From: Gelidibacter sediminis
GTDB taxonomy: Bacteria > Bacteroidota > Bacteroidia > Flavobacteriales > Flavobacteriaceae
Direction: 5' to 3'
DNA length: 64,000 nucleotides
Assembly (NCBI RefSeq): GCF_004364975.1
Contig: NZ_SOBW01000008.1
Span: 1,052,610-1,116,609 of the forward strand
Positions 33,820-43,404 of this stretch are shown here, in pieces. How positions within the stretch are numbered: position 1 is the first letter of the stretch; each line of letters opens with the position of its first letter. A model generated the notes under the pieces. It was not told the DNA's origin and ran no database searches. It saw nothing but the letters and a program-made list of their open reading frames with translations. A program made the position numbers and the translations under genes.

Positions 33820-36108
33820 TTAGAATCGATAGTCTATGGATACACCACCATAATAATTTCGAGGGTTTCCAGGATAATAGTATCTCGGTTCTGAATTGTT
33901 AAATCCTGTGGCATTAATCAAAATAGACGACGCATAGTGCGTATCCGATAAGTTGTTCACCCCAAAATGCATTCTATAACCAATGCTCTTAAAAAGCTGA
34001 CCGGAATACTGTAACTTTAAATTTGAGAGTTGATAGGCCTCACTAAACAAGCTGTTGGAATCGTTCATTGGCATTTCTCCAATATATAAATGGTTTGCAA
34101 ATAAAGACAGCTGATTTAGATGCAAAGCAACCCCGGAAGCCATTGTTATATTTGGCACACCAGTAAGTTTATTGCCTGAATAATCAACGTCTTCGCTTAT
34201 AAAGTCTTTAAATTTGTGCCAATTAAAGGAGGTGTTGTTAAACGGTATGATGTTAAAATTTTCATTAATCACAAGTTTATAATCTGCAGAAACCTCCAAG
34301 CCTTGGTGTAATGTGCGGCCAGCATTTCTTCCAATATATTGATCATCACCTATACGTTGCGCTACCAACAAATCTTTGATATCTAACATATAATAAGATA
34401 CTAACAGATGTAATCGTTTCTCCAACAAATTGGCCTCTGTTCCCAATTCATAATTATAGCCTTTTTCTGGACTTATCTCAGGGTTTACAACACCTTCTGG
34501 TGTTAAAGTCTCCTCCAAACTCGGATAATTAAAGCCATAACTCACATTGGCAAAAAGTTGTTGCTGCGGCGTAACTTGATATCTAAGGTTGGCATTTGGG
34601 GCCACAATGTCCTCAAAATTTCTGGTCGCATCCGTATTGGCCTCACCAGAGTTATACTTGTCTGTAAGGTCGTAAGTTGTATTGTTATAATTGACACCAA
34701 ACTGAAAAATTAAGTTGTCTACTATCGGGAGGATTAGGCTAGAAAACAGATTTGTTTTTTTCCTGTATTCCACATTATCACTAAGTAGCTGGCCAGCCAC
34801 ACTCCCATTTCCGTTGTTTGTAGCATAAAGATTTTCGAAAGTTTTCCATTCATAATCGTCCTTAAACACTTCTGTCCCAAAATCCCATTTTGCTTTACGC
34901 CCTAAAAAATTAAAATGGTATGTAAACACTGATCGCAATCCCACACCCTCGGTAGATTCCTCTAGAATATTAAAAGGTCTTGGCTCATAATGGTCGTTAA
35001 AAGTATAAAACACACTTGATGTATTCTGAAAATTCTCAGAGAACTTATAGCTCAAGCTTGCTCCCGCTAAATGGTGTTTATCCGCTTCAAAACCTTGAGC
35101 TTGAGACCAAGTAAATGCTGCTTTTGATGGATTCTTCAAATAGTCAGTCCGCCCAATGGAACTCGGAATCTGGGCCCTATAATTACTGTGATTGAACACA
35201 ATTGAAAGCTGCGTCTTGTCATTCAGTTTATAACTCGAATTTAAAAAATAGGAATTTTTTCGGTACTGACTGTTATCCCGATACCCATCCAATTCCAAAT
35301 GGTCATACGCCATATGTAAGATGAAGTTACCATTAGAATAATCAGATGAAATGCTGTTTTTAAACAATCCGTATGAGCCTATAGTAGTATTGTTTTTAAC
35401 GGAAAGTCCCTCAGATTTAGGGTGCTTGGAATTTAAAAGTATAGTACCCCCCAGATTGGTGCCATACAATGTGGCCTTAGGCCCTTTAATGATTTCTATT
35501 GATTGTAAATCTTCTGCATCATAAACATCTAGCGCTGTCTCTCCAACCCCATTGGTAATGGGAATGCCATTAAAATATGCCTTAATTTTATTAGTTCCAT
35601 AAAGTGTTCTAGAGCCTACCCCTCTAATTGTAATACGATTGGTGTTAATGGCACCGCTTTGAATATAAACTCCTGAGGTTGTATTGAGTGCGTCTACTAG
35701 CGCAACGGGGCTTTGTTGTTCCAAAGCTTCCCTAGATATCATGCTTGTAGGGATTATGACTTCACTTTTAATTGCTGAAGGAGCCATAAGCACTACGGTA
35801 TTGAGCTCTTCTATTTCTGTTTTTTCTTTAAGATAAAATACCTGATTGACCTTATACAATTGTGAAGAGCTGGTGTCATAGTGAGGATGAACAAAGCTGA
35901 CAGTTAATGGTAATTTTAAATGTTCAGGAAGCACAAATACACCATTCAAATCGGTTGTAGAAATTAGCCGATGGCCTATAACAACCGACACTCCCTCAAT
36001 AGGCCGTTCTTGATTAGTCTTTACAACCCCAGTAATTTGTTGGGCATGTAGTACATTAAAAAAAACGGCTATGAACATCATAACCGCTTGTATCTTTAAA
36101 AATTTCAT
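33820..36108 (-). CDS. TonB-dependent outer-membrane receptor with carboxypeptidase-like N-domain
   Basis: A 762-residue receptor. A signal peptide (about 1-22, ending VLHAQ) leads to a CarboxypepD_reg-like domain (ITGVVKTNQERPIEGVSVVI), a plug (ALVDALNTTSGVYIQSG, IRGVGSRTLYGTNKIKAYF, EIIKGPKATLYGTNLGG) and a 22-strand barrel ending in SIDYRF with a terminal Phe. It is not a SusC protein, as no SusD follows. The form is closer to siderophore or vitamin receptors (NNLSDTHYASS near the end). It could import iron complexes; the ligand is not certain. It lies downstream of the LacI gene, separated by 76 bases. Confidence 0.88.
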   Translation of the reverse strand: MKFLKIQAVMMFIAVFFNVLHAQQITGVVKTNQERPIEGVSVVIGHRLISTTDLNGVFVLPEHLKLPLTVSFVHPHYDTSSSQLYKVNQVFYLKEKTEIEELNTVVLMAPSAIKSEVIIPTSMISREALEQQSPVALVDALNTTSGVYIQSGAINTNRITIRGVGSRTLYGTNKIKAYFNGIPITNGVGETALDVYDAEDLQSIEIIKGPKATLYGTNLGGTILLNSKHPKSEGLSVKNNTTIGSYGLFKNSISSDYSNGNFILHMAYDHLELDGYRDNSQYRKNSYFLNSSYKLNDKTQLSIVFNHSNYRAQIPSSIGRTDYLKNPSKAAFTWSQAQGFEADKHHLAGASLSYKFSENFQNTSSVFYTFNDHYEPRPFNILEESTEGVGLRSVFTYHFNFLGRKAKWDFGTEVFKDDYEWKTFENLYATNNGNGSVAGQLLSDNVEYRKKTNLFSSLILPIVDNLIFQFGVNYNNTTYDLTDKYNSGEANTDATRNFEDIVAPNANLRYQVTPQQQLFANVSYGFNYPSLEETLTPEGVVNPEISPEKGYNYELGTEANLLEKRLHLLVSYYMLDIKDLLVAQRIGDDQYIGRNAGRTLHQGLEVSADYKLVINENFNIIPFNNTSFNWHKFKDFISEDVDYSGNKLTGVPNITMASGVALHLNQLSLFANHLYIGEMPMNDSNSLFSEAYQLSNLKLQYSGQLFKSIGYRMHFGVNNLSDTHYASSILINATGFNNSEPRYYYPGNPRNYYGGVSIDYRF

Positions 36109-36143
36109 TCTTAAATAGTATATCTCAAATTAGTATGAAAGGT

Positions 36144-36164
36144 TAGACGCTGTTAAATAGACGC
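36144..36164 (-). promoter_or_regulatory. Direct heptamer repeat upstream of the TonB receptor
   Basis: On the minus strand GCGTCTA occurs twice, 14 bases apart start to start, within the 76-base gap before the receptor gene. The spacing is shorter than two helical turns. It may be a regulator site, but nothing else supports it. Confidence 0.25.
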
Positions 36165-36184
36165 CAAATTATAGAGCTTCTACT

Positions 36185-37192
36185 CTACTTAGTTGTGCCA
36201 CGTAAAATCAAATTTGTTTTAATAGTTTTGGTCAGTGGTTTTGTAGTGTTTTTATTATTTAAGCGATCTATCAAGAGCTCAACGGTAGCTTTACCAATAT
36301 CCATAGTGTGTTGCGATATGGTTGACAATTTTGGATCTGTAAACGCAAGCACATTATCATCAGAAAAACCAATAATTGACACATCTTTAGGGATGTTATA
36401 CCCCAATTTTAAAGCTTTGTGAAGGGCTACTACGCCAGAAGTATTATCACTAGAAATAATACCATCCACTTGTTTATGAGTTTTAAAGAGTTGATCGATA
36501 ACAGCTTCTAAATCGTCATCTTGACTGATGTTGATAAAGATTGGTTCATTTGTATAGGTGTTATCTTCCTCTAAAGCTTTCAGATATCCATTTTTCCTCA
36601 GTTTACCCACACTTAGCGCATCAATATCACTGATGTGCACAATGTAGCGTCGTCCTTCGCAAATCAAATGTTTTGTAGCTTCATAAGACGCGCCGTAATC
36701 GTCAATAATAACCTTGTCACTATCAATGTCATCGGCTACTCTATCAAATAAAACAACGGGAATATCCTTGTTCAGAATTGCAGTAATGTGGTCAATAGTA
36801 TTATTAACCTGAGTCTCTTCTGCTAAGGACATAATAAACCCATCTACACTGCCATTAGACAACAATTGAAGACTATTCTTTTCTTTAGAAAGCAATTCAT
36901 TAGACAAACAGGTAATGATGCTATAACCTTGTTGCGAGGCCTCAGTTTCTATAGCATACAGAGCTTTGGCAAAGAAATGGTTAAGCACATTGGGGATTAT
37001 AACCCCAATCGTTTTAGTTTGATTGTTTTTTAGGCTTAATGCCATTCTATTAGGCTGATAATTGAGATGCTCGGCCAACTCCTTAACACGCAGAATGGTG
37101 TCCTTACTTATTTCTTCACTATTATGTAAGGCCTTAGAAACTGTAGACACAGAAACATTTAATTGTTCTGCTAATTGTTTGAGCGTAACCAT
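36185..37192 (-). CDS. LacI family transcriptional regulator
   Basis: A 335-residue regulator with the LacI helix-turn-helix and hinge (LKQLAEQLNVSVSTVSKALHN, NYQPNRMA) and a periplasmic-binding-protein-like effector domain opening with TIGVIIPNVLNHFFAK. It has no membrane segment. It lies between the GH3 gene and the TonB receptor, all on the minus strand. It may control sugar genes here, but LacI control of laminarin loci is not the rule in this phylum, and the locus has its own regulator. A short CG-centred palindrome, ATACGTAT, sits 16 bases upstream (37208-37215). Confidence 0.93.
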   Translation of the reverse strand: MVTLKQLAEQLNVSVSTVSKALHNSEEISKDTILRVKELAEHLNYQPNRMALSLKNNQTKTIGVIIPNVLNHFFAKALYAIETEASQQGYSIITCLSNELLSKEKNSLQLLSNGSVDGFIMSLAEETQVNNTIDHITAILNKDIPVVLFDRVADDIDSDKVIIDDYGASYEATKHLICEGRRYIVHISDIDALSVGKLRKNGYLKALEEDNTYTNEPIFINISQDDDLEAVIDQLFKTHKQVDGIISSDNTSGVVALHKALKLGYNIPKDVSIIGFSDDNVLAFTDPKLSTISQHTMDIGKATVELLIDRLNNKNTTKPLTKTIKTNLILRGTTK

Positions 37193-37207
37193 ATATCTTC
37201 AATTAAA

Positions 37208-37215
37208 ATACGTAT
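37208..37215. promoter_or_regulatory. Candidate LacI-type operator half, CG-centred palindrome
   Basis: ATACGTAT is a perfect 8-bp palindrome with the central CG favoured by many LacI proteins, 16 bases before the lacI-family start. Autoregulation would be usual. An 8-bp palindrome is common by chance in AT-rich DNA, so the call is weak. Confidence 0.2.
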
Positions 37216-37359
37216 GATTGCTAAAAATACGCCCTTTATTTATAATACGAAATGGTTGATTAATTATTTACAGTCTTACATAGCTAATTTAAAATACATA
37301 TGTCATCGGAATTTACAATGGATTAGATTGTTATTGAGGTATCATCATATTATTTTAGG

Positions 37360-37392
37360 AGGACATTTTTTAGATGGAAAATAAAATGTCCT
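37360..37392 (-). terminator. Stem-loop after the GH3 gene
   Basis: AGGACATTTT and its perfect complement AAAATGTCCT pair around a 13-base loop, 12 bases after the GH3 stop. On the minus strand the following bases are CCTAAAATAA, not a T run, so it may be an RNA 3' end stabiliser or a weak terminator. The remaining spacer up to the LacI gene is AT-rich. Confidence 0.45.
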
Positions 37393-37403
37393 TCATATTT
37401 ACA

Positions 37404-39701
37404 TTAGAGTTCAAATTGGGCACTTAAGGTAGCTTCTGAACTCCCACCAACAAAGACACTAAATGTACCGGGTTCAACTATATATTTACCATCATTATCA
37501 TAGAAGCCAAGTTCTGACTTGGTCAACACAAATTTGAGGGTCTTTGATTCCTTCGGATTTAAGGACACTAATTCAAACCCTTTAAGCTCTCGTACGGGTC
37601 TTGTAACGCTGGCAAATTCATCTCTTAAGTACAATTGTGCGACCTCTTTTCCTTTAACATTACCGGTATTGGTCAAATTGACACTCACCTCAACAACGTC
37701 ATCAGACACCCTTTCAACTTTTAAATTACTGTAGGCAAACGTGGTATAACTTAAACCAAACCCGAAAGGATATAATGGGGCGTTACTTACATCTGAATAA
37801 TGTGACCAAAACACTTCACCAGGCGCAGGAATGGTTGGTCTTCCTGTACTTTTGTAATTATAATACATAGGCACTTGCCCCACATTTTTTGGAAAACTCA
37901 TCGGTAATTTACCGCTCGGGTTATAATCCCCATAAAGCACTTGTGCAATGGCATGTCCACTTTGAGTTCCTAAATGCCAGGCTTCAACTATAGCTGGAAT
38001 ATTAGCATCTGCCCAATTAATCGTTAAAGGTCTCCCGTTATTAAGTACAAGCACAATATTTTTATTGGCTTTATATATTGCCTCCAATAACTCCTGTTGA
38101 ACTCCTGGCAGCCCTAATTCAGAACGACTGCGCCCTTCTCCAGATTGCAAGCCGTGCTCTCCTAAGACCATCACCACAACATCTGCATTTTTGGCTGCGG
38201 CAATTGCTGAAGCAAATCCGCTTTTATCAGTAACGTTGATGGTCAATTCTTTAGGGAAGGCTATTTCGCCAGTAGCAACATCAGCACCTTTTTCATATTT
38301 TAACGTGTTCCCTTTATACGCTTTCATGCCTTCAAGTACAGAAACTGCAGTACCATCATCAGCACCAATACGCCAGCTTCCTAAGGGACTTGTCTTATCA
38401 TTTGCCAAAGCGCCTATAAGGGCAATTTTTTGACCTTGCTTTTTTAGTGGAAGGATTTGATTTTCATTCTTGAGCAGAACTATAGATTTTTTGGCAACGT
38501 CCAGAACGATATCATTAATCCTCTTGCTTCCAATGACTTCTGTTTCAGTAGTCTCATTACAATATTTATAAGGATCTTCAAAGAGACCCAATTCATATTT
38601 AACTCTTAGAATACGCTTAACCGCATCATCAATCAAACCAATATCAACCTTACCCTCGTTTACAAGTTGCGCTAATTCATTGACGTAAGCATAAGATTCC
38701 ATATCCATGTCAGCTCCTGCTTTAATAGCTATTTCTGCAGCGTGCAATCGATTTTTAGCCCGTCTGTGCGCAATCATTTCATTAATAGAACCCCAATCAG
38801 TAACTACAAATCCGTCAAAATTCCATTCGTTCTTTAAAATGTCTCGTTGTAAAAAGGCACTTCCTGTAACTGGCACCCCGTTGAGTTCATTAAACCCATT
38901 CATAAAAGTTCTTACACCTGCATCTACGGCAGCTTTAAACGGTGGTAAAATAATATTGTATAATGTTGATGTCCCCACATCAACCGTGTTGTAATCTCTA
39001 CCAGCTTCAGCGAAACCGTACCCTGCAAAATGTTTTGCACATGCTACAATGGTATGCGCTAATGACAAATCATCACCTTGAAAACCTTCTACGCGCGCTT
39101 TTGCAATCATTGAACCCAAATAGGGATCTTCACCTGCCCCCTCCATAACGCGACCCCAACGGGCATCTCGAGAAATATCAACCATGGGTGCAAAGGTCCA
39201 GTTGATGCCTGAAGCAGCAGCTTCTTCCGCAGCAACTTGGGCAGATAATTTTATAGCTTCCAAATCCCAACTTGCAGCTTCAGCCAGCGGAATTGGGCTA
39301 ACCGTTTTATACCCGTGAATTACATCAAATCCGATAATTAAAGGAATACCCAATCGCGTTTCTTCTACAGCAATTTTCTGCACTTCCCTTACATTTTTCA
39401 CACCACTTACGTTGAGCATAGAACCAACCCAACCTTTTTTAAGGTGTTCATATTTGTTTGCCGCTGCACCGTTGGCAGGTGCCGGACCAGTAACATCCCA
39501 AAATCCATTATATTGATTCATCTGACCAATTTTCTCTTCTAAGGTCATTTTGGCCATGAGTTGGTCCACTTTAAAATCAATAGAATCCTTTACCACGGCA
39601 TTGCTCTGCTCATTAGTGCCGCTAGTTGCATTGGATACGTTACAAGACATCACTAAAGTTAAAAGGTGGCAAAAACTTAAATAATATAGTATTTTCTTCA
39701 T
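37404..39701 (-). CDS. bglX: GH3 beta-glucosidase lipoprotein, laminarin locus
   Basis: A 765-residue lipoprotein: signal with lipobox LVMSC, lipidated Cys20. GH3 features are the N-domain with KHFAGYG (223-229), the nucleophile D302 in VVTDWGS, the (alpha/beta) C-domain with GEHGLQSGEGRSRSELGLPG, and a terminal FnIII-like domain (about 680-755) after FGFGLSYTTF. It removes terminal glucose from beta-glucan oligosaccharides, in keeping with the GH16 gene directly before it. The two genes share a TAATG overlap, so they are translated together. Lipidation suggests the periplasm or the outer membrane. Confidence 0.93.
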   Translation of the reverse strand: MKKILYYLSFCHLLTLVMSCNVSNATSGTNEQSNAVVKDSIDFKVDQLMAKMTLEEKIGQMNQYNGFWDVTGPAPANGAAANKYEHLKKGWVGSMLNVSGVKNVREVQKIAVEETRLGIPLIIGFDVIHGYKTVSPIPLAEAASWDLEAIKLSAQVAAEEAAASGINWTFAPMVDISRDARWGRVMEGAGEDPYLGSMIAKARVEGFQGDDLSLAHTIVACAKHFAGYGFAEAGRDYNTVDVGTSTLYNIILPPFKAAVDAGVRTFMNGFNELNGVPVTGSAFLQRDILKNEWNFDGFVVTDWGSINEMIAHRRAKNRLHAAEIAIKAGADMDMESYAYVNELAQLVNEGKVDIGLIDDAVKRILRVKYELGLFEDPYKYCNETTETEVIGSKRINDIVLDVAKKSIVLLKNENQILPLKKQGQKIALIGALANDKTSPLGSWRIGADDGTAVSVLEGMKAYKGNTLKYEKGADVATGEIAFPKELTINVTDKSGFASAIAAAKNADVVVMVLGEHGLQSGEGRSRSELGLPGVQQELLEAIYKANKNIVLVLNNGRPLTINWADANIPAIVEAWHLGTQSGHAIAQVLYGDYNPSGKLPMSFPKNVGQVPMYYNYKSTGRPTIPAPGEVFWSHYSDVSNAPLYPFGFGLSYTTFAYSNLKVERVSDDVVEVSVNLTNTGNVKGKEVAQLYLRDEFASVTRPVRELKGFELVSLNPKESKTLKFVLTKSELGFYDNDGKYIVEPGTFSVFVGGSSEATLSAQFEL

Positions 39702-41338
39702 TATTGGTACACTTTTACATAGTCAATTTCTAATGCGGCTTCCGTAAAATTAGAATCAATGGCACCTCCAAAATTTCCACCCATTGCTAAGTTCAGAATC
39801 AGAAAGAAGTCTTTATTGAAAGGTGTATCACTAGTATTAGGAAACGTATGATACACTTCTCCATCCACTAAAAATTTGATAAACTCTGGAGTCCACTCAG
39901 CACTATAAATATGAAATTCAGTAGAGGCCGTAGAGACTGTGGTCGATTGGGTAACACCAGCTCCCCCCGAATTTCCTGGAAAGTGTAAGGTAGAATGTAT
40001 GGTGTTTTGGTCATTACCAACGTGTTCCATGATGTCAATTTCGCCACTGGCTGGCCATCCAACAGTATCGTAATCAGCACCTAGCATCCAAATAGCTGGC
40101 CATGTACCACCACCGGTAGGCAATTTTGCTCTGACTTCTACCCTACCATAGGTAAATTCAAATAAATTTTCAGTTTTAATTTTAGAAGACGTGAATCCAC
40201 CATTATCAGCTTTAGCAGTAATCTTTAGGACACCATCCTCAACTTTTATATTTTCTGGACTATCCGTATAACTCTGTGATTCATTATTACCCCAACCGTT
40301 GCTGCCTGTTCCTAAATCATAGGTCCAATTGGCAGGATTTGGAGCTCCGTTAGTATCAAAATTGTCTTCCCAAATCAAGTTATTATAAATTGAATTGAAA
40401 TTCTCTGCATCAGGTTCTTCTGAGGTAATGATAAACCACCAATTAAACTCCCCATTGCCATCAGCAGTCGTCAAAACCATTTCATTTGGTTCAGATCTGT
40501 CAAATATTTGATACTGATGTGAACCCCCTACGTAATACCCAATAAATGCAGTTCCGGAAAGGACTATCGTTTCTTTACCACTAGGGGCTATTAATTGCCA
40601 TGAAGCAGAATAATCATCATAAACATAATTTACAATGTCGGCGCCTTGTTGTTCGCCGCCGCCAACACCGCCTAGTTGCTGAATCAATCCATCGCGACCA
40701 AAGACAGTACCTTCTGAATTTGTAGTTGGATCATCATTAGTATTGTCAGTGATATGAGTAAAAGTACCATCAATATTAAAGATATAACGATCATCATACA
40801 TCCCTGAACCAGCTTTTTCTTCAGGACCAGCCGAATACCATTCTGCAGGCACTGTTCCATTTATTGGACCTAAACCAAAATGTCCTTTCATTTCAGACTT
40901 TATACGCCATGTTTTGTTGCCAGTACCTACTAATTTATCTATTAAATCTTGAGGTGGTGCATAAGTGACCAAAACCTCAACGTCTATGGTAGTTGTGGTA
41001 GAGACACCTCCCGTACCAAAAGCAAGAACAACAACTTGGTAAGTATTTACACCTAAACTACTAAACGCAATTGACGCTAGACCATTGGAAGCATCCACTT
41101 GAACCCCAGGACTAATAAATCTGAAGGAAGCCGCATGATTTGCGGTAGCGGTAAAGTTTACGGTTCCACTGCCATCGCCATATGGATTTTCAGCATCCTC
41201 ACCTACAATTTCTGCAGTGATAACAACATTGGTTGGCGCTATAATATCTCCGGCAGAGGGGTCATCTTCCTGACAACCTACAACCATAAGAGCAGTTGCA
41301 ATAAGACAAGAGCGCATTATATTTTTAAAATTTTTCAT
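39701..41338 (-). CDS. GH16 beta-1,3-glucanase (laminarinase) lipoprotein with N-terminal accessory domains
   Basis: A 545-residue lipoprotein with lipidated Cys22 (MVVGC). Residues about 33-125 form a PKD-like beta domain and 130-305 a second beta-rich domain of the kind also found in PUL surface proteins. The catalytic GH16 domain (about 315-545) has E433 (nucleophile) and E438 (acid/base) in the GEIDIMEH motif. The beta-bulge EIDIME form is that of laminarinases and related enzymes. It should cut beta-1,3-glucan at the cell surface. It lies between the surface-binding protein and GH3 genes in one unit. Confidence 0.92.
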   Translation of the reverse strand: MKNFKNIMRSCLIATALMVVGCQEDDPSAGDIIAPTNVVITAEIVGEDAENPYGDGSGTVNFTATANHAASFRFISPGVQVDASNGLASIAFSSLGVNTYQVVVLAFGTGGVSTTTTIDVEVLVTYAPPQDLIDKLVGTGNKTWRIKSEMKGHFGLGPINGTVPAEWYSAGPEEKAGSGMYDDRYIFNIDGTFTHITDNTNDDPTTNSEGTVFGRDGLIQQLGGVGGGEQQGADIVNYVYDDYSASWQLIAPSGKETIVLSGTAFIGYYVGGSHQYQIFDRSEPNEMVLTTADGNGEFNWWFIITSEEPDAENFNSIYNNLIWEDNFDTNGAPNPANWTYDLGTGSNGWGNNESQSYTDSPENIKVEDGVLKITAKADNGGFTSSKIKTENLFEFTYGRVEVRAKLPTGGGTWPAIWMLGADYDTVGWPASGEIDIMEHVGNDQNTIHSTLHFPGNSGGAGVTQSTTVSTASTEFHIYSAEWTPEFIKFLVDGEVYHTFPNTSDTPFNKDFFLILNLAMGGNFGGAIDSNFTEAALEIDYVKVYQ

Positions 41339-41366
41339 ATGCTAGTTATTAATTCTATATATACTT

Positions 41367-43391
41367 TTAATTTGTTAAGGCGAAATCATCATAGTAGTAA
41401 GTTGAATCGTCTCCACTATTACCAAAATCAAAGAAAATGACCACCCTCATATAATCTGCGACTGCTGCCCCACTAAAATCATACACCAAGGTTTCCCATA
41501 CATTTGCGGCAGTCGTATTTAGGTCTACCTCATGTACGATACTTGCATCAGCATTCTCCAATTTTAATTTCACTACCGCCCCGGCTTTTGGAGACCATGT
41601 TTTGACACTTATCTTACTATTATTTGTAAGATCAAGGATAGCTGTTTCAAAGAAGGATCCTGCCCAAACTTCAGCTCCTGACGTTTTGGTCAATTGGGCC
41701 ACTTTTCCAGAAGTGTTAATTCCTGAAGACTCAGGATTATCTACCACTTGTACATCGGCTATATTTCCAAAAGTTGTAAAGGTTGGTACTGTACCTTCAA
41801 AATTTTGAAATACTATGGGCTGGGATGCGCCAGAATCATTAACGAGTTGAATTTGATCATAATAATAGTCTGCACCAGTACCTGCGTTGCCAAAATCGAA
41901 GAAAATTACAATTCTTACATAATCCGTGGTTGGCGCTTCACTAAAATCATAAATCAATTCTTCCCATGCATTTGCGACCGTTGTAGTTAAATCTACTTCA
42001 TGTACAGTACTTGCATCTTGATTTTCCAATTTTAATTTAACAACAGCGCCAGCGATAGGTGACCAGGTTTTGACACTTATTTTAGAGTACGAAACCAAAT
42101 CTAAAGGACTAGTAGTTTCAAAAAATGTCCCTGCCCATACTTCAGACCCACTGGTTTTGGATAATTTGGCCACCTTAGCGGTCGTATTTACTCCTGAAGG
42201 ATCTGGATTGGAAACCACCTCTGTATTTGCTATATTCCCAAACGTGGTAAACACAGGTGGTGTTCCTTCAAAATCCTGTACCATTGAGGTAGTGGTACCT
42301 GAAGGAGCTTTATAAAAATAAATATTATCAATAAAAATGGTCTTTCCAGCAGGCGTACCAACAAATTTAAATTGGTGAATATCATCCATAGAAAGTCCTT
42401 GGCTTGTAAAATCACTTAAAGGAATATTATAACTGTTCCATTGCCCTGCAACTAGATTCTTTTGAACAGATTTTTCGCCAGTAGCAATGCTAATTGGAAA
42501 AATATCTAAGCTCACGTTTTCATCTGCTGTCCAAACGTCAATGTGTAAAAATTCCATTTGGGAAGCATCTACAGTTGCACCAAATTGAACTCCTTGATAA
42601 TTTAAATTACCATACTGAATAATGCTATTTCCATTAAGGGCTATCTGATTATAGGTGGTTGCTTGCCCCCAATTAGGATAAAAATCAGTGCCTTCAATGT
42701 TTGCATAAGCGTCACTAAATATTGAAATTACATTTGCGACATCTCTGACAGGTTGAGGAGGAGCATTTTTTAATGGCTGTAAAATTGCTGTCACCTCAAA
42801 CACTTCAGTATAAGTTGTAGTTTCAGTAGCTGCACTGAATGCCGTAACAGTAATAGTATAGGTGCCTGCCTCCTGATATGTATAGGTCGTAACATCATTT
42901 ATATTAGTCATGATTGGATCACTTCCATCTCCAAAATCAACATTGTAACTCAATGCAAAATCTGCTGTTGCCGTAACGTGAACGGTCTTAGATATGGTTG
43001 CATCATTTTCAATTGTCACCAACAAATTCTCAGGCGCTTTAAAAGACACTTCAATTTGCTGACTCACGGTGGTACTCAAACCATTAAGACCAGTAGCTGT
43101 TATGGATGCCATGTAAGTGCCTTCTTCATACACGTGATTTACACTGCTACCAGGCCTCATGCTTGCTGATGGCGCTGAATTGTCTCCAAAATCGACCATA
43201 AAGCTCGTGGCACCTTCAGCCAATGGAGTAATTGTGACTTGCCCTGTATTATCCTGAGTTACGGTAACTGCAGCTGACACTTTGGTTGGTGCGTTAATCG
43301 CATCAAGATCTACCAGTTCATCATCCGTTGTGCAATTATATATAGCGAGCATAAAAATGCTTAAGCTTAAGATGTGTTTAAATAATTTCAT
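41367..43391 (-). CDS. Surface glycan-binding lipoprotein with PKD domains and a duplicated C-terminal module
   Basis: A 674-residue lipoprotein, Cys20 after LAIYN. Two PKD domains follow (about 30-115 and 115-205; VDFGDGSDP and VDFGDNSAP strands). Residues about 215-365 form a carbohydrate-binding-like beta sandwich (WGQATTYNQIAL). The last 300 residues are two near-identical modules of about 150 residues (copy 1 about 41832-42284, copy 2 about 41367-41813), each with FEGT, TFGNI, EVWAGxFFET, SVKTWSP and VIFFDFGN. The third gene after SusC and SusD is usually a glycan-binding protein; here beta-1,3-glucan binding is inferred from neighbours. Confidence 0.85.
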   Translation of the reverse strand: MKLFKHILSLSIFMLAIYNCTTDDELVDLDAINAPTKVSAAVTVTQDNTGQVTITPLAEGATSFMVDFGDNSAPSASMRPGSSVNHVYEEGTYMASITATGLNGLSTTVSQQIEVSFKAPENLLVTIENDATISKTVHVTATADFALSYNVDFGDGSDPIMTNINDVTTYTYQEAGTYTITVTAFSAATETTTYTEVFEVTAILQPLKNAPPQPVRDVANVISIFSDAYANIEGTDFYPNWGQATTYNQIALNGNSIIQYGNLNYQGVQFGATVDASQMEFLHIDVWTADENVSLDIFPISIATGEKSVQKNLVAGQWNSYNIPLSDFTSQGLSMDDIHQFKFVGTPAGKTIFIDNIYFYKAPSGTTTSMVQDFEGTPPVFTTFGNIANTEVVSNPDPSGVNTTAKVAKLSKTSGSEVWAGTFFETTSPLDLVSYSKISVKTWSPIAGAVVKLKLENQDASTVHEVDLTTTVANAWEELIYDFSEAPTTDYVRIVIFFDFGNAGTGADYYYDQIQLVNDSGASQPIVFQNFEGTVPTFTTFGNIADVQVVDNPESSGINTSGKVAQLTKTSGAEVWAGSFFETAILDLTNNSKISVKTWSPKAGAVVKLKLENADASIVHEVDLNTTAANVWETLVYDFSGAAVADYMRVVIFFDFGNSGDDSTYYYDDFALTN

Positions 43392-43404
43392 ATTCTTTTA
43401 TGTT

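Noticed and set aside
33820-36108. Second SusC for the laminarin locus
   Set aside because: It lacks a following SusD, is shorter than SusC proteins, and its plug is of the general TonB receptor type.
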